Shown piece by piece: positions 33,935 to 43,183 of a DNA stretch of 64,000 nucleotides. This DNA is from Actinoplanes sp. NBRC 103695. Lineage in GTDB: Bacteria > Actinomycetota > Actinomycetes > Mycobacteriales > Micromonosporaceae. The notes under the pieces are model-generated. The model had not been told where the DNA came from and did no database searches. It saw only the letters and a list, made by a program, of their open reading frames with translations. The translations under genes were made by a program, and so were the position numbers. The DNA is taken from assembly GCF_030269485.1 (NCBI RefSeq), contig NZ_BSTL01000001.1, positions 514,832-578,831 of the forward strand, read 5' to 3'. Each line of letters begins with the position of its first letter. Positions within the stretch are counted from its first letter, which is position 1.

Positions 33935-34014
33935 GGGTCTCACCTCCTCGGGCGGTGTCACAGTCAGCAGCAAGCTACAAGCCCGGACATCATCCCGTCC
34001 AGCCCTTTACCGCC

Positions 34015-35868
34015 TCACTCGGGCAGGTCGTGGCCGGCCGAGTAGGGCGTGCTGACTCCCTGGTACGCGAGGTGCATGATCATGCCGTTCGCGCCGTGCT
34101 GGAAGTTGTGGCAGTGGTCCATCCAGATCCCCGGGTTGTCCGCGATGAACTCGATCTCGTAGACCTCGCCGCTCGCGATGTTGAGCGTGTCGGTCCACCA
34201 GGGGCTTCCGGTGGCCGGCTCGCCGTTGCGGTAGAGCACGCGTACGCGATGGCCGTGCAGGTGGAACGGGTGGTTGATGATGCTGCGGCTGGCGATCCGC
34301 ATCCGCACCCGGTCACCGCGGGTCACCTCGAGGGACGGCACGGCGGGGTAGAGGCGGCCGTTGATCAGGCTGCTGACGTACGAGAGACGGCCCTGACTGA
34401 ATCCGAACCCGTCGTCCAGCCGCAGGTCGAACGAGCGCTGATAGGGCCCGGAGGCGGGCGGCGTGCCGGACCCGTACGTCAGCGGATCGAACTGCCCGCC
34501 GCCGGTGGTCCCGACCGGGCCCGCCGTGCCGCCGGGGCTGAAGGTGAGGCTCGCGCCGGCGCTTGCGCCGAGTGCGACGGTCACCGCGCCGGGCGGCATG
34601 GTGAAGGTGAGGTCGTAGCGGCCGCCGGCGGCGAGCAGCAGCCCGGTTTCCGACTCGATCGGCGTGGCGTCCAGGACCGCGTTGCCGTCGATCGCCGCGA
34701 CCCGGAACGGAGCGCCGCCGACCTGGATCCGCTGCGGTTCCTCGGAGCTGTTGACCATGCGGAGCAGGACGTTGCGACCCGCCGGGGCCGCCTGGCGCGC
34801 GGGCCGGTCGCCGCGGTCGAGGGCGACGACGTCGCCGCCGCCGGGGGAGGGCCACGCGTGGGCGAACGCCGTCCGCTCGAGCCCGTCGAACGCGGTCTCG
34901 TCCTCGACGATCAGCGCGCCGAAGAGGCCCTTCTTGACGTTCAGCAGACCGTCCCGGTGGGTGTGGTACCAGAACGTGCCCGCTCTCGTCGGGACGAACC
35001 GGTAGACGTGCCGGCCGCCCGGCGGGACGGCGTCCTGCGTCACGCCGGGCACGCCGTCCTCGGCGTTGGGCACGTCGACGCCGTGCCAGTGCACGGTCAC
35101 GCCCTCGGCGACGTTCTGGTTCACCAGGGTCACCTCGACGAGCTGCCCCTTCTTCGCCCGGATCTCCGGGCCGGGGGAGGTCCCGTTGAAGGTGAGCCCG
35201 TCGACCGTGGCGCCGGAGTCGAGCCGGACCGGTCCTCGCGCGGCGGTCAGCGTCAGCCTCACGTCCGGCTTTCGGTCGCGCGGTCCGGTGAGCTGGTCGA
35301 CATCGAGTTGGCCGCTGCCGTGCTGGTGGGCGGTCGCGGCCGCGTTCGCCTGGCCGGCGAGCGCCAGGGTCGCGGCCGGGACCAGGAGGAACGCCGTGGT
35401 CAGCCACGGGAGCCGGGACAGGCGGGAACGCGACCGGCGCCAGCGGCCGACCGCGATCGACAGCCCGCCGATCATCGCCAGCGCCGCCGCCGAACCCGCG
35501 AGAACCAGGGTCGTGTCCTGCGGGGCGGGCGGGGCGAGCAGCCACCAGACGGCCAGCACCGACGCCGCGGCGCTCACGTGGGCGGAAGTCCGGCTCGGTC
35601 GCCACACCGCCCAGGCGGCGGGCAGGACCGCCAGCGGCACCTGGATGCTCAGCCGGGTGTCCGCCAGCAGCATCCCGCCGGTCAGCAGCGAGCAGGCCAC
35701 GAGCAGGCGTGCCGCGGCCAGGCCGGCGAGGACAGACAGCCGGCGGCGGGTTGCCCGGACGCCGGCGATCGGCGCGGCGACCAGGGTGAGGACGGCGAGC
35801 GTCAGGTCGATATAGAGGAGAGTCGCGTACACCGCACCACGGTGCGGCCGGGAGCCCCCTCTTCGCAT
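34015..35868 (-). CDS. Multicopper oxidase with membrane N-terminal domain
   Basis: ATG at 35868, 617 residues. Residues 10-175 contain six hydrophobic helices ending at LVPAATLALAGQANAAATAHQH, then the oxidase begins. Copper motifs: TVHWHGVDVPN, TFWYHTHRD, the C-terminal HPFHLHGHRV and the T1/trinuclear block MDHCHNFQHGANGMIMHL. All four His-rich clusters are present, so it should oxidise phenols or metals (Cu(I), Mn(II)) at the outer membrane face. Such membrane-anchored MCOs occur in actinomycetes, often near copper genes; none is seen here. Divergent from the XRE-like gene at 36011. Confidence 0.85.
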   Translation of the reverse strand: MRRGGSRPHRGAVYATLLYIDLTLAVLTLVAAPIAGVRATRRRLSVLAGLAAARLLVACSLLTGGMLLADTRLSIQVPLAVLPAAWAVWRPSRTSAHVSAAASVLAVWWLLAPPAPQDTTLVLAGSAAALAMIGGLSIAVGRWRRSRSRLSRLPWLTTAFLLVPAATLALAGQANAAATAHQHGSGQLDVDQLTGPRDRKPDVRLTLTAARGPVRLDSGATVDGLTFNGTSPGPEIRAKKGQLVEVTLVNQNVAEGVTVHWHGVDVPNAEDGVPGVTQDAVPPGGRHVYRFVPTRAGTFWYHTHRDGLLNVKKGLFGALIVEDETAFDGLERTAFAHAWPSPGGGDVVALDRGDRPARQAAPAGRNVLLRMVNSSEEPQRIQVGGAPFRVAAIDGNAVLDATPIESETGLLLAAGGRYDLTFTMPPGAVTVALGASAGASLTFSPGGTAGPVGTTGGGQFDPLTYGSGTPPASGPYQRSFDLRLDDGFGFSQGRLSYVSSLINGRLYPAVPSLEVTRGDRVRMRIASRSIINHPFHLHGHRVRVLYRNGEPATGSPWWTDTLNIASGEVYEIEFIADNPGIWMDHCHNFQHGANGMIMHLAYQGVSTPYSAGHDLPE

Positions 35869-36010
35869 CGGCAGTAGTCGCCTACACGGCCGATCTAGGC
35901 AGCGTCCGGGCCGGGATGGTCCTTGAGCTGCCGCCGCATGAACTTCCCTTCCAGGCAGATATCTCGGCCAGAAGTAGGCAACCGTTACCGAGGCGGGGCA
36001 AACTGGGCGC

Positions 36011-36805
36011 ATGCCGGACCGGCCACAGTGGATCAATCTCGGAGCCATGATGCGGACGGCCCGGGTCAGCAGCCAGGACGAATCCGGCCGGCCCACCTGG
36101 CCGATCTCGCGGCTGGTCGCCGAACTCGCGCGGGATCCGCCGGGTGCGGAGCTGGCGCGTCTGCAGGCGGCGGGGATCACGCTGCGGCCGTGGCGGCGCA
36201 GTGCCCTCTACTCGGCCGAGAGCGGCGAGATCCCGTCCCGGGAACTCGTCGAACTCTACGACGCGCTGTTCGACGACCGCGCCGGCACGCTCGTCATCGT
36301 CTACGAGAACGCCAAGGCGGTGTTGCCGCCCCGCCACCGCCCGAGCCGCGACGATCATGGGTATCCGCTGGCCGGCGACGCGTCGGAATTCGTCTGTGAC
36401 GTGACCGTCCCCGACGGCCTGGCCGTCCCGCCGGGCGCCCGCCTGAGAAAGGTCTGGCGTTTCCGCAACGCCGGGACGGTGCCGTGGATCGGCCGCCGGC
36501 TCGCCCACATCGGCGCCATCAGCCATTTCGCGATGCCGACCGCTCCCCGTTTCGTGCCGGTCGCCGACACCCTCCCGGGCCGATGTGTGGATGTCGCCGT
36601 CGAGCTGGTCGGCCCGCCCATGCCGGGCGCCTTCATCACCTACTGGAAATTCGTGGACGACGACGGGCATCCGTACTTTCCACAGTATCCACTCGGCGTG
36701 AACTGTCTCTTCCGTACGGTCGAGGGGATTCCCATGCCGGACCTGCGCATTCCGAACGTCCGGCTATCGCCGGAACCGGACCGCGCGCCGCACAGTCGGG
36801 CATGA
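36011..36805 (+). CDS. XRE-like HTH protein with NBR1-Ig domain
   Basis: ATG at 36011, 264 residues. The N-terminal 95 residues look like a (degenerate) XRE helix-turn-helix: LGAMMRTARVSS, then RSALYSAESGEIPSRELVEL, then YDALF. Residues 135-245 match the NBR1-type immunoglobulin domain: LAVPPGARLRKVWRFRNAGT, VPWIGRRLAHIG, FITYWKFVDDDGHPYFP. The combination of DNA-binding half and Ig half occurs in actinobacteria, with unknown function. It overlaps the next gene by ATGA, so the two products probably work together. Confidence 0.65.
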   Translation: MPDRPQWINLGAMMRTARVSSQDESGRPTWPISRLVAELARDPPGAELARLQAAGITLRPWRRSALYSAESGEIPSRELVELYDALFDDRAGTLVIVYENAKAVLPPRHRPSRDDHGYPLAGDASEFVCDVTVPDGLAVPPGARLRKVWRFRNAGTVPWIGRRLAHIGAISHFAMPTAPRFVPVADTLPGRCVDVAVELVGPPMPGAFITYWKFVDDDGHPYFPQYPLGVNCLFRTVEGIPMPDLRIPNVRLSPEPDRAPHSRA

Positions 36806-37938
36806 CTTCCTCGCGTTCTTCCGGCAAAGGCGCCAGGGTGCCGGCCGCCGCCCTGGTGTGGCTGACCGTTCTGGTGGCGGTCGTCGCGCTGCGGGTGTGG
36901 GCGGTGTGGACGGGCGCCCTGTTCGGGACCGCGCAGATCGTGGCCGTCGACGTGATCATCGCGGCGCTGGTGGCGCTGACCTTCTGGTCCTGGGCCCTGG
37001 CCGGCCGGGACGCCGGCGGGACAGCCGGTACGTGGCTCGATCGAGTCGGTGGGTTCGCCGCCGTCGTCGCTCTTCCCGCCCTGGTGACCGCCACGCTCAA
37101 TCTGGTCGCGCCGGCCACCCCGCCGAGCCTCTCGGTGGCCGCCTGCTCCGGCGCGCAGACCTGGAACACCCCCTATCACGGCCGGACCATCGGGCCCCTG
37201 GGCAACTACGCCCGCACCGGCCCCGGCCTGTCGTTCCCGCAGTCCGGCCGCTTCAAGGAGGACTGCAGCCTCGGCTTCGTCGGCTACTGCGCCGGCGACC
37301 CGGTCAAGGAGCCGTTCACCAAGACCTGGACGGACACCCGCTGGCTCCTGCTGGGAAGCCACCGGTCCGGACTGGCGAAGTGGACGGCACGTCTCTCGGG
37401 CGAGCCGGAGCAGCCGCGGTTCGTGGCGCTGGCGTACGTCGCCCCCAACAGCCCGGACCGGGATCTGGACTATCTGGGCGACAAGGCCTGCGCGCAAGGG
37501 CGGCCGCTTCCCGGGAAGACCACGATGACACCGGCGCCGAAGCCGGACGGCACCGTCGGGCTGACCGTCGCGTCCGACAACGCGGAACGGGTCGGCGTCG
37601 CCCTGGCCGTCCCCGCCGACGCGCTGCGGTCGGGCGGACCGGTCAGGTGGGTCTGGTCCGGTGCGCCCGGCGCCGCGGGCCCCCAGTGGATAACGGCCCG
37701 GACGGCGAACGACCTGAAGCCGAAGCGGTCCGCGCCGGTGCCGGTCACGCTGGTCGCGACCTCGTGCCTGGGGCCGCTGCACGCCGCCGTGCCGGAGAAG
37801 GCGGCCACCCTCACCTACCGCATCGACCCGGCCGGCAAGGCGAGCCCGGACCCTGCCGCGGAGCCGTTGCAGCCGGCCCTGCTGGATCGGGTCCTGAGAA
37901 TGGCCTGCGAGGTGGAGGACGAGGAATTCGGGGAGTGA
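36802..37938 (+). CDS. Membrane protein of unknown function
   Basis: ATG at 36802 overlapping the previous stop; 378 residues. Three hydrophobic helices lie at residues 14-110 (VPAAALVWLTVLVAVVALRV, VVDVIIAALVALTFWSWALA, VVALPALVTATLNLVA). A large extracytoplasmic part follows with paired cysteines (VAACSGAQTWNTPYHGRTIG, FKEDCSLGFVGYCAGDPV, DKACAQG, ATSCLG) and a final cytoplasmic-looking acidic tail. No family was recognised. Translational coupling suggests that it receives or anchors the XRE/NBR1-Ig protein. Confidence 0.6.
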   Translation: MTSSRSSGKGARVPAAALVWLTVLVAVVALRVWAVWTGALFGTAQIVAVDVIIAALVALTFWSWALAGRDAGGTAGTWLDRVGGFAAVVALPALVTATLNLVAPATPPSLSVAACSGAQTWNTPYHGRTIGPLGNYARTGPGLSFPQSGRFKEDCSLGFVGYCAGDPVKEPFTKTWTDTRWLLLGSHRSGLAKWTARLSGEPEQPRFVALAYVAPNSPDRDLDYLGDKACAQGRPLPGKTTMTPAPKPDGTVGLTVASDNAERVGVALAVPADALRSGGPVRWVWSGAPGAAGPQWITARTANDLKPKRSAPVPVTLVATSCLGPLHAAVPEKAATLTYRIDPAGKASPDPAAEPLQPALLDRVLRMACEVEDEEFGE

Positions 37939-38008
37939 CCTCATACCGAGGGTCACCGGACCGATATCTCTGGTCTGGTGACCTGCGTACGAGGGGAAGC
38001 GGCGGCTG

Positions 38009-40486
38009 ATGGGCGAGTGGTGGCGTCGGATGGCCGGTGCGGTTGTGGCGGCGTTGGTGAGCGCGTTGTTGATCCCGCCCGCACACCCGGCTGTGGCACA
38101 ACCAGCGGCGGGGCAGTCCAGCCTCGGCGTCAACCTCGCGCCGGTCGTCGACTGGACCGTCGAGACCCCGTTCGTGGATGCGTTCCGCACGTCGCGGTCG
38201 TTCGTCAGCCAGCTCACCACCTGCCCCGGCAGGACCGCCTTCAACTGCCGTCCCACCGTCGCCGGCAAGGGCAACTGGGGTCTGGGCCCCGAACTCGCGG
38301 TGGATCAGCACGGCTGGGTCACCAGCCTGGCCGCCGGCCAGTACGTCGACACGCCGATGTTCACCCGGGACGGCGGTCAGCCGTGGCCCGCGGGCACCGG
38401 CGGGAAGCACTACGTGGTGACGTGGGACGGCGACGGTGACGTCGCGTTCTGGGGTGGCGGCACCGAGTACAACCGGACGGCCAACCGGTTCGAGTACGAG
38501 CCCGGCGCGGGCTCGGGACGGTTCCTGGCGATCACCCGCACCAACCCGGCGGACTACGTGCGTGACATTCACGTCTGGATGCCGGGCTACGAGTTCACCG
38601 GGGCCGGGCAGATCTTCCACCCGGACTTCCTGGCGAGCCTCACCGGCATGCGGACCCTGCGGTTCATGGACTGGATGCGCACCAACGGCTCGCCGTACGT
38701 CACCTGGGACGCCTATCCCACCGCGGACTCCTCGACGCAGACCCGCGGGGTGGCTCCCGAACTGATGGTGGAGCTGGCCAACCGGGTGGGCGCGGACGCC
38801 TGGTTCAGCATCCCGCACCAGGCCGACGACGGCTTCGTCCGGCACTTCGCCGAGTTCGTCCGCGACCACCTGAGGCCCGGCCTGAAGGCCTATGTCGAGT
38901 ACTCCAACGAACTGTGGAACACCGCGTGGGCGTTCCCGCAGTCGCAGTGGGCGCGGGCCAGGGGGATGGAGTTGCACCTGGCCGACCTGGACTGGGTGGC
39001 CGGTGGCCGGTTCCAGGCGCGCCGCTCGGTGCAGATCTTCCGCATCTGGGAGGACGTGTTCGGCGCCGATGCGTACGCCAGGATCGTGAAGGTCCTGGGT
39101 CTGATGGTCGGCAACCTCAGCGTGAGCCGGGACATGCTCGCCTGGCGCGACGACGTCACCGGCGACCGGGCGGCCGGCTCGTACGCCGACGCGGTCGCGG
39201 TGGCACCCTACTTCGGCTGCGCCGACACCTGGGTGCCGGGTGACCCGCACGAGTACGCGCCGTGGGACGCCAAGGCGGTGAGCCGGGTGAAGTCCGGTGG
39301 CGTGGACCGGCTGCTGCAGGCCTGCCAGCGCCAGATCGACGGCGCCACCCGCGCGATGATCATCGATGCCAAGGCGCTCGCCGACCAGTACGCATTGTCG
39401 ATGGTGGCCTACGAGGGCGGTCAGCACCTGGTCGTCAGCGACCAGAAGGACACCAAGCTGGTCAGCCTGTTCCAGGCCGCGAACCGGCACCCGCGGATGC
39501 GGGACCTGTACGCCCGATACCTGGCGCAGTGGCGCGAGCTGGGCGGTGGCGCGTTCCAGCTGTTCCTGACCGCCGAGCGGATGTCCGTGTACGGGAACTG
39601 GGGTCTGCGCGAGTACCAGGGTCAGCCGTTGCCGGCCGCGCCCAAGGCCCGGGCGGCCGACGAGACTCTGCAGGCCCTGGGCCAGATTCCGTTGCGCGTG
39701 GCCCGGCCGGTCGTGAGCCGGCTGTCGGTGCGGCAGGGCCTGGCCGCCGGGGGCGCCACGATCACCGTCACCGGCACCGATCTGGCGAGCACCAGCACCG
39801 TGTGGTTCGGTTCGGTCAGCGCGCCGTTCCGGGCCGAGGCGAACCGGCTCGTCGTCACCTCCCCGGCGTACCCCCTGGGTGGTGTTGTGGATGTGACCGT
39901 GACCAACCCGGCCGGAACGAGCACCGCCTCGGCGGCGACCACCTTCACCTACCAGCCGCCGCCGGCGCTGACCGCGCTGAGCACGTCCACGGCCTCGATG
40001 GTCGCGGGTACGCCGATCACGCTGACCGGCACGAACCTGACCGGGGCGAAGGTGATGGCCGGTGCGGTGGCCGTCGCGCCGGTCAAGGTGGTCTCGCCGA
40101 CCGAGCTGCGGTTCGTCGCACCCACCCGCAAGAGCGCCGGCACCGTCGATGTCACCGTGCGGACCGCGTACGGAACGAGCCCGGTCGTGCCCGCCGGCCG
40201 GCTGACCTACGTGACGCCGCCGCGACCGGCGATCACCGGGCTGTCCTCCGACAAGGGCTCCGCCAAGGTGGCCAACACCGTGATCATCACCGGGACGGCG
40301 TTCACCGGCACCAGCCGCGTCATGATCGGCGAGCTGACCGCGAAGTTCAAGGTGCTGTCGGACACGCGGATCCAGGCGGTCTTCCCGGCGCCACGCCGGC
40401 GACTGTGGGTCAACGCCTTCGTCAGCACGCCCGGCGGCACCTCCCAGGCGCACCAGGACACCGACTTCGAGTTCGTCGTCGGGTAG
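38009..40486 (+). CDS. Secreted GH-A-like protein with three IPT/TIG domains
   Basis: ATG at 38009 after GAGGGGAAG; 825 residues. Signal peptide MAGAVVAALVSALLIPPAHPAVAQ. Residues 35-560 resemble a (beta/alpha)8 glycosidase-like module known from actinobacterial cellulose-binding proteins: the phrase YVEYSNELWNTAWAFPQ has the acid/base-type Asn-Glu, and SMVAYEGGQHLV has a candidate nucleophile Glu. Residues 570-825 are three IPT/TIG beta-sandwich repeats (PVVSRLSVRQGLAAGGATIT, ALTALSTSTASMVAGTPITL, AITGLSSDKGSAKVANTVII). Likely an extracellular plant-polymer-binding or -degrading protein. Convergent with the next gene, only 4 bp apart. Confidence 0.7.
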   Translation: MGEWWRRMAGAVVAALVSALLIPPAHPAVAQPAAGQSSLGVNLAPVVDWTVETPFVDAFRTSRSFVSQLTTCPGRTAFNCRPTVAGKGNWGLGPELAVDQHGWVTSLAAGQYVDTPMFTRDGGQPWPAGTGGKHYVVTWDGDGDVAFWGGGTEYNRTANRFEYEPGAGSGRFLAITRTNPADYVRDIHVWMPGYEFTGAGQIFHPDFLASLTGMRTLRFMDWMRTNGSPYVTWDAYPTADSSTQTRGVAPELMVELANRVGADAWFSIPHQADDGFVRHFAEFVRDHLRPGLKAYVEYSNELWNTAWAFPQSQWARARGMELHLADLDWVAGGRFQARRSVQIFRIWEDVFGADAYARIVKVLGLMVGNLSVSRDMLAWRDDVTGDRAAGSYADAVAVAPYFGCADTWVPGDPHEYAPWDAKAVSRVKSGGVDRLLQACQRQIDGATRAMIIDAKALADQYALSMVAYEGGQHLVVSDQKDTKLVSLFQAANRHPRMRDLYARYLAQWRELGGGAFQLFLTAERMSVYGNWGLREYQGQPLPAAPKARAADETLQALGQIPLRVARPVVSRLSVRQGLAAGGATITVTGTDLASTSTVWFGSVSAPFRAEANRLVVTSPAYPLGGVVDVTVTNPAGTSTASAATTFTYQPPPALTALSTSTASMVAGTPITLTGTNLTGAKVMAGAVAVAPVKVVSPTELRFVAPTRKSAGTVDVTVRTAYGTSPVVPAGRLTYVTPPRPAITGLSSDKGSAKVANTVIITGTAFTGTSRVMIGELTAKFKVLSDTRIQAVFPAPRRRLWVNAFVSTPGGTSQAHQDTDFEFVVG

Positions 40487-40490
40487 GACC

Positions 40491-41771
40491 TCAACGCTGC
40501 GGGATGGTGTCGTTGGCGACGGCCTCCCGCAGGTCGTCGGCGAAGGCGTCCGGGCTCCGGGTGCGTACGTAGGTGGAGACGGCGTCGTAGAAGCCCTCCT
40601 GGAAGGCCGGGCTCATCGCCTCGCCGTGCGCCACGGACAGCAGGACCGGCGATGACCACAGCGCCTTCGACGACTGCTGCTGGTAGGGCGGCAACGACGA
40701 GACGTCGACGTTCCGCAGCACCGGCACCGATCCCTTCGCCCGGCTGAAGGCGATCTGCGTAGCCGGGGTGCTGACGCCGCCCAGGAACCCGAGCGCGTTC
40801 TTGGCGTTCTCGGCCTTGGTGGCGGCGACGAACACGTCGACGACGGCGAGGAAACTGCCGCCGGTGCCGGGGAAGGCCGCGGCCCCGAAGTCCCGCCCCT
40901 CCCGCGCGCCCGCGGCGGTCAGTTCGCCGTACGCCGAGTCGTTGACCGAGGCGAAGGCGCAGCCGCCGGTGGCCAGCCTGGTCGCCGCCGCGTCCCAGGA
41001 GAGCCCGCCCGCCTCCGGGCCGGCGTAGGTCAGCATGTCGCCGAAGGACCGCAGCGCCGCCCGCACCTCCGCGCCCCGCCAGTCGAGCCGGTCGTTGACC
41101 AGGTCGGCCCAGCCGGCCGTCCCGATGGCGCTGAGCAGCGTGTTCTCGAACAGTTCGACGGTGGTGAAGGGGTCCTTGCCGCCCAGGCAGAGGGCGGTGG
41201 CTCCGGACGCCTTGACCTTGCGCAGGTCGGTCAGGAACGTGGCGAGGGTGTAGTCGCCGGCCGGCGCCGCCACGCCGGCCTTCCGGAGCAGGCCGAGGTT
41301 GAACCACAGCACGTTGCTGCGATGCGCGCCCGTCGGTACGCCGTAGGGCTTGCCGCCCTGGTTCAGCGACTGCCGGATGGTCGGCTGCATCGCGGCGCTC
41401 ACCTCGTCAGGTAACACCGAGGCGACGTCGCGGACGGTGCCGCGCCCGGCGTAGCCCTGGACCGACTTGCCGGCGAAGGTCTGCCAGACGTCCGGCGGGT
41501 CGCCCGATCGCAGCCGTTTCACCAGCGCGACGACGGCCTGGGAGCCGCCGCCGCCCGCGACCGCCGCGTTGACCGGCTCGACGCCGGGATGGGCCTGCCG
41601 GAACGCGGCCAGCAGGGTGTCCAGGGCGGCCGCCTCCGACCCGGAGGTCCACCAGGACATCACCTCGAGCCGGTCGGTGTCCTTCGTCGCGCTGGTCGGA
41701 TCGCCGCTGCCGCAGGCGGTCAGTGCCATGATCAGGGCGACGGCCGTGGCCGTACGGAAGAGGGTCTTCAT
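40491..41771 (-). CDS. Sugar-binding lipoprotein (family-1 extracellular solute-binding protein)
   Basis: ATG at 41771, 426 residues. Lipobox LIMALTACGSG (Cys near residue 21). Family-1 features are LEVMSWWTSGSEAAALDTLL, GGGSQAVVALVKRLRSGDPP and DVWQTF, as in CUT1 sugar importers. It starts with an ATGA overlap from the symporter upstream. No ABC permease or ATPase is adjacent, which is odd: either it serves a transporter elsewhere or the ABC genes were replaced by the symporter. Confidence 0.88.
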   Translation of the reverse strand: MKTLFRTATAVALIMALTACGSGDPTSATKDTDRLEVMSWWTSGSEAAALDTLLAAFRQAHPGVEPVNAAVAGGGGSQAVVALVKRLRSGDPPDVWQTFAGKSVQGYAGRGTVRDVASVLPDEVSAAMQPTIRQSLNQGGKPYGVPTGAHRSNVLWFNLGLLRKAGVAAPAGDYTLATFLTDLRKVKASGATALCLGGKDPFTTVELFENTLLSAIGTAGWADLVNDRLDWRGAEVRAALRSFGDMLTYAGPEAGGLSWDAAATRLATGGCAFASVNDSAYGELTAAGAREGRDFGAAAFPGTGGSFLAVVDVFVAATKAENAKNALGFLGGVSTPATQIAFSRAKGSVPVLRNVDVSSLPPYQQQSSKALWSSPVLLSVAHGEAMSPAFQEGFYDAVSTYVRTRSPDAFADDLREAVANDTIPQR

Positions 41772-43084
41772 GCCGTCCGCCTGGCTGTCAGGTCGTAGAT
41801 GGCGTAGAGGCCGACGAGGGCGAAGCAGACGGCCGGTACGACGAACGAGATCGCGGCGCTGGTCGAGTCGACGAGCTTGCCCTGCACCAGCGGCATGATC
41901 GCGCCCCCGACGATGGCCATCACCAGCCCCGCCGCGCCGAACTTGGTGGCCGGGCCGAGGCCCTGGAGCGCGACACCGTAGATCGTGGGGAACATCAGCG
42001 ACAGACAGAACGACACCGCCACCAGGGCACACACCCCGGCCAGGTTGGGGCTGACCATGGCGAAGGCGCAGAGCAGAACCGCCAGGAACGCCAGCACGGT
42101 GAGGATCTTCGTCGGCCGGATGCGGCCGATCAGCCACGTCATCACGAACCGCGAGATCAGGAAGACCACCAGGCTGACCTGCAGGTACGCGCCGCCCTTC
42201 TGCAGGCTGCCGCCGAGCGCCTGCTGCACGTACTGGATCAGGTAGGTCCAGGTGCAGACCTGCGCCGCCACGTTGAAGAACTGGGCGACGACGCCGTAGC
42301 GGTACCGCTTGCTGCGCCACAGCACCCGGAACAGGCCGCCGGTGCCGCCGTCGGCCGGACCCGCGTCCGGGAACTCCTCGACGATCGGTGGCGCCTTCTG
42401 ACCGGCGATCGCGACGGCGATCAGGAGCAGGACAAAACCGAGGCCGAGGTACGGGCCCATCACGGCGCCGAGTTCGCCGGCGCGGATCGCGTGCAACTCG
42501 GCCGGCGACAGCGATCCGATGTCCACCGGGTCGGCGAGCTCGGGCAGGATCAGGGTGGAGGCGAGCAGCACGCCGATGTTCGTACCGACCGGGTTGAACG
42601 CCTGGGCGAAATTCAGCCGCCGGGTGGCGGTCTTCTCCGGGCCGAGCGACAGGACGTACGGATTGGCGGACGTCTCCAGGATCGAACAGCCCGCGGCGAT
42701 CGCGAACAGCGCCACCAGAAACGCCTCGTAGGTCATGATCCGGCTGGCCGGATAGAACGCGAACGCGCCGACCGCCGCGAGCCCGAGCCCGGTCAGAATT
42801 CCCACCTTGTAACCGAACCGCTGATTGATGAAGGCGGCCGGCAGCGCGAGCAGAAAATACGCTCCGAAATAGGCCAGCTGGACCAATGACGCCTGGAACG
42901 TGGTCATGTCGAAGATGCGCTTGAAACCGGCCACCATCGGGGTGGTCAGATCGGCTGCCACACCCCAGGCGGTGAAGCAGCCGATCAGCGCGATGAACAG
43001 GACGATCATGCCGCGGCCGATCAGGGGTTCAGGTGCGGCCTGACCGTCCTGCCCCGCGGCGGAGGTGGTGGAGACGCCGGCCAT
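41768..43084 (-). CDS. FucP/GluP-type sugar:proton symporter (MFS)
   Basis: ATG at 43084, 438 residues, 12 membrane helices. The FucP-family signatures are FTAWGVAADLTTPMVAGFKR, the phrase ETSANPYVLSLGPEKTATRR and the following LNFAQAFNPVG, plus SLMFPTIYGVALQGLGPATK. Family members import L-fucose, glucose/galactose or related sugars. A dyad operator (43154-43175) lies upstream. Translationally coupled to the sugar-binding lipoprotein, an unusual pairing. Confidence 0.9.
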   Translation of the reverse strand: MAGVSTTSAAGQDGQAAPEPLIGRGMIVLFIALIGCFTAWGVAADLTTPMVAGFKRIFDMTTFQASLVQLAYFGAYFLLALPAAFINQRFGYKVGILTGLGLAAVGAFAFYPASRIMTYEAFLVALFAIAAGCSILETSANPYVLSLGPEKTATRRLNFAQAFNPVGTNIGVLLASTLILPELADPVDIGSLSPAELHAIRAGELGAVMGPYLGLGFVLLLIAVAIAGQKAPPIVEEFPDAGPADGGTGGLFRVLWRSKRYRYGVVAQFFNVAAQVCTWTYLIQYVQQALGGSLQKGGAYLQVSLVVFLISRFVMTWLIGRIRPTKILTVLAFLAVLLCAFAMVSPNLAGVCALVAVSFCLSLMFPTIYGVALQGLGPATKFGAAGLVMAIVGGAIMPLVQGKLVDSTSAAISFVVPAVCFALVGLYAIYDLTARRTA

Positions 43085-43153
43085 GTGGGCTCCCTTGAAT
43101 CGGCGTCCTCACCATATTGGAGTGTGGAGATCGGGCGGTCATCACAGATAGGC

Positions 43154-43175
43154 ACATGGTGAATGTTCGCCATGT
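43154..43175. promoter_or_regulatory. Candidate operator for the symporter operon
   Basis: ACATGG-t-GAA-tg-TTC-g-CCATGT is a 22-bp palindrome with 9 of 11 pairs matched, 70 bp upstream of the symporter ATG and 9 bp past the GH16 stop. Its GAA..TTC core suits a sugar repressor of the DeoR or LacI kind. The regulator is not identified. Confidence 0.5.
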
Positions 43176-43183
43176 TCAAAGGG

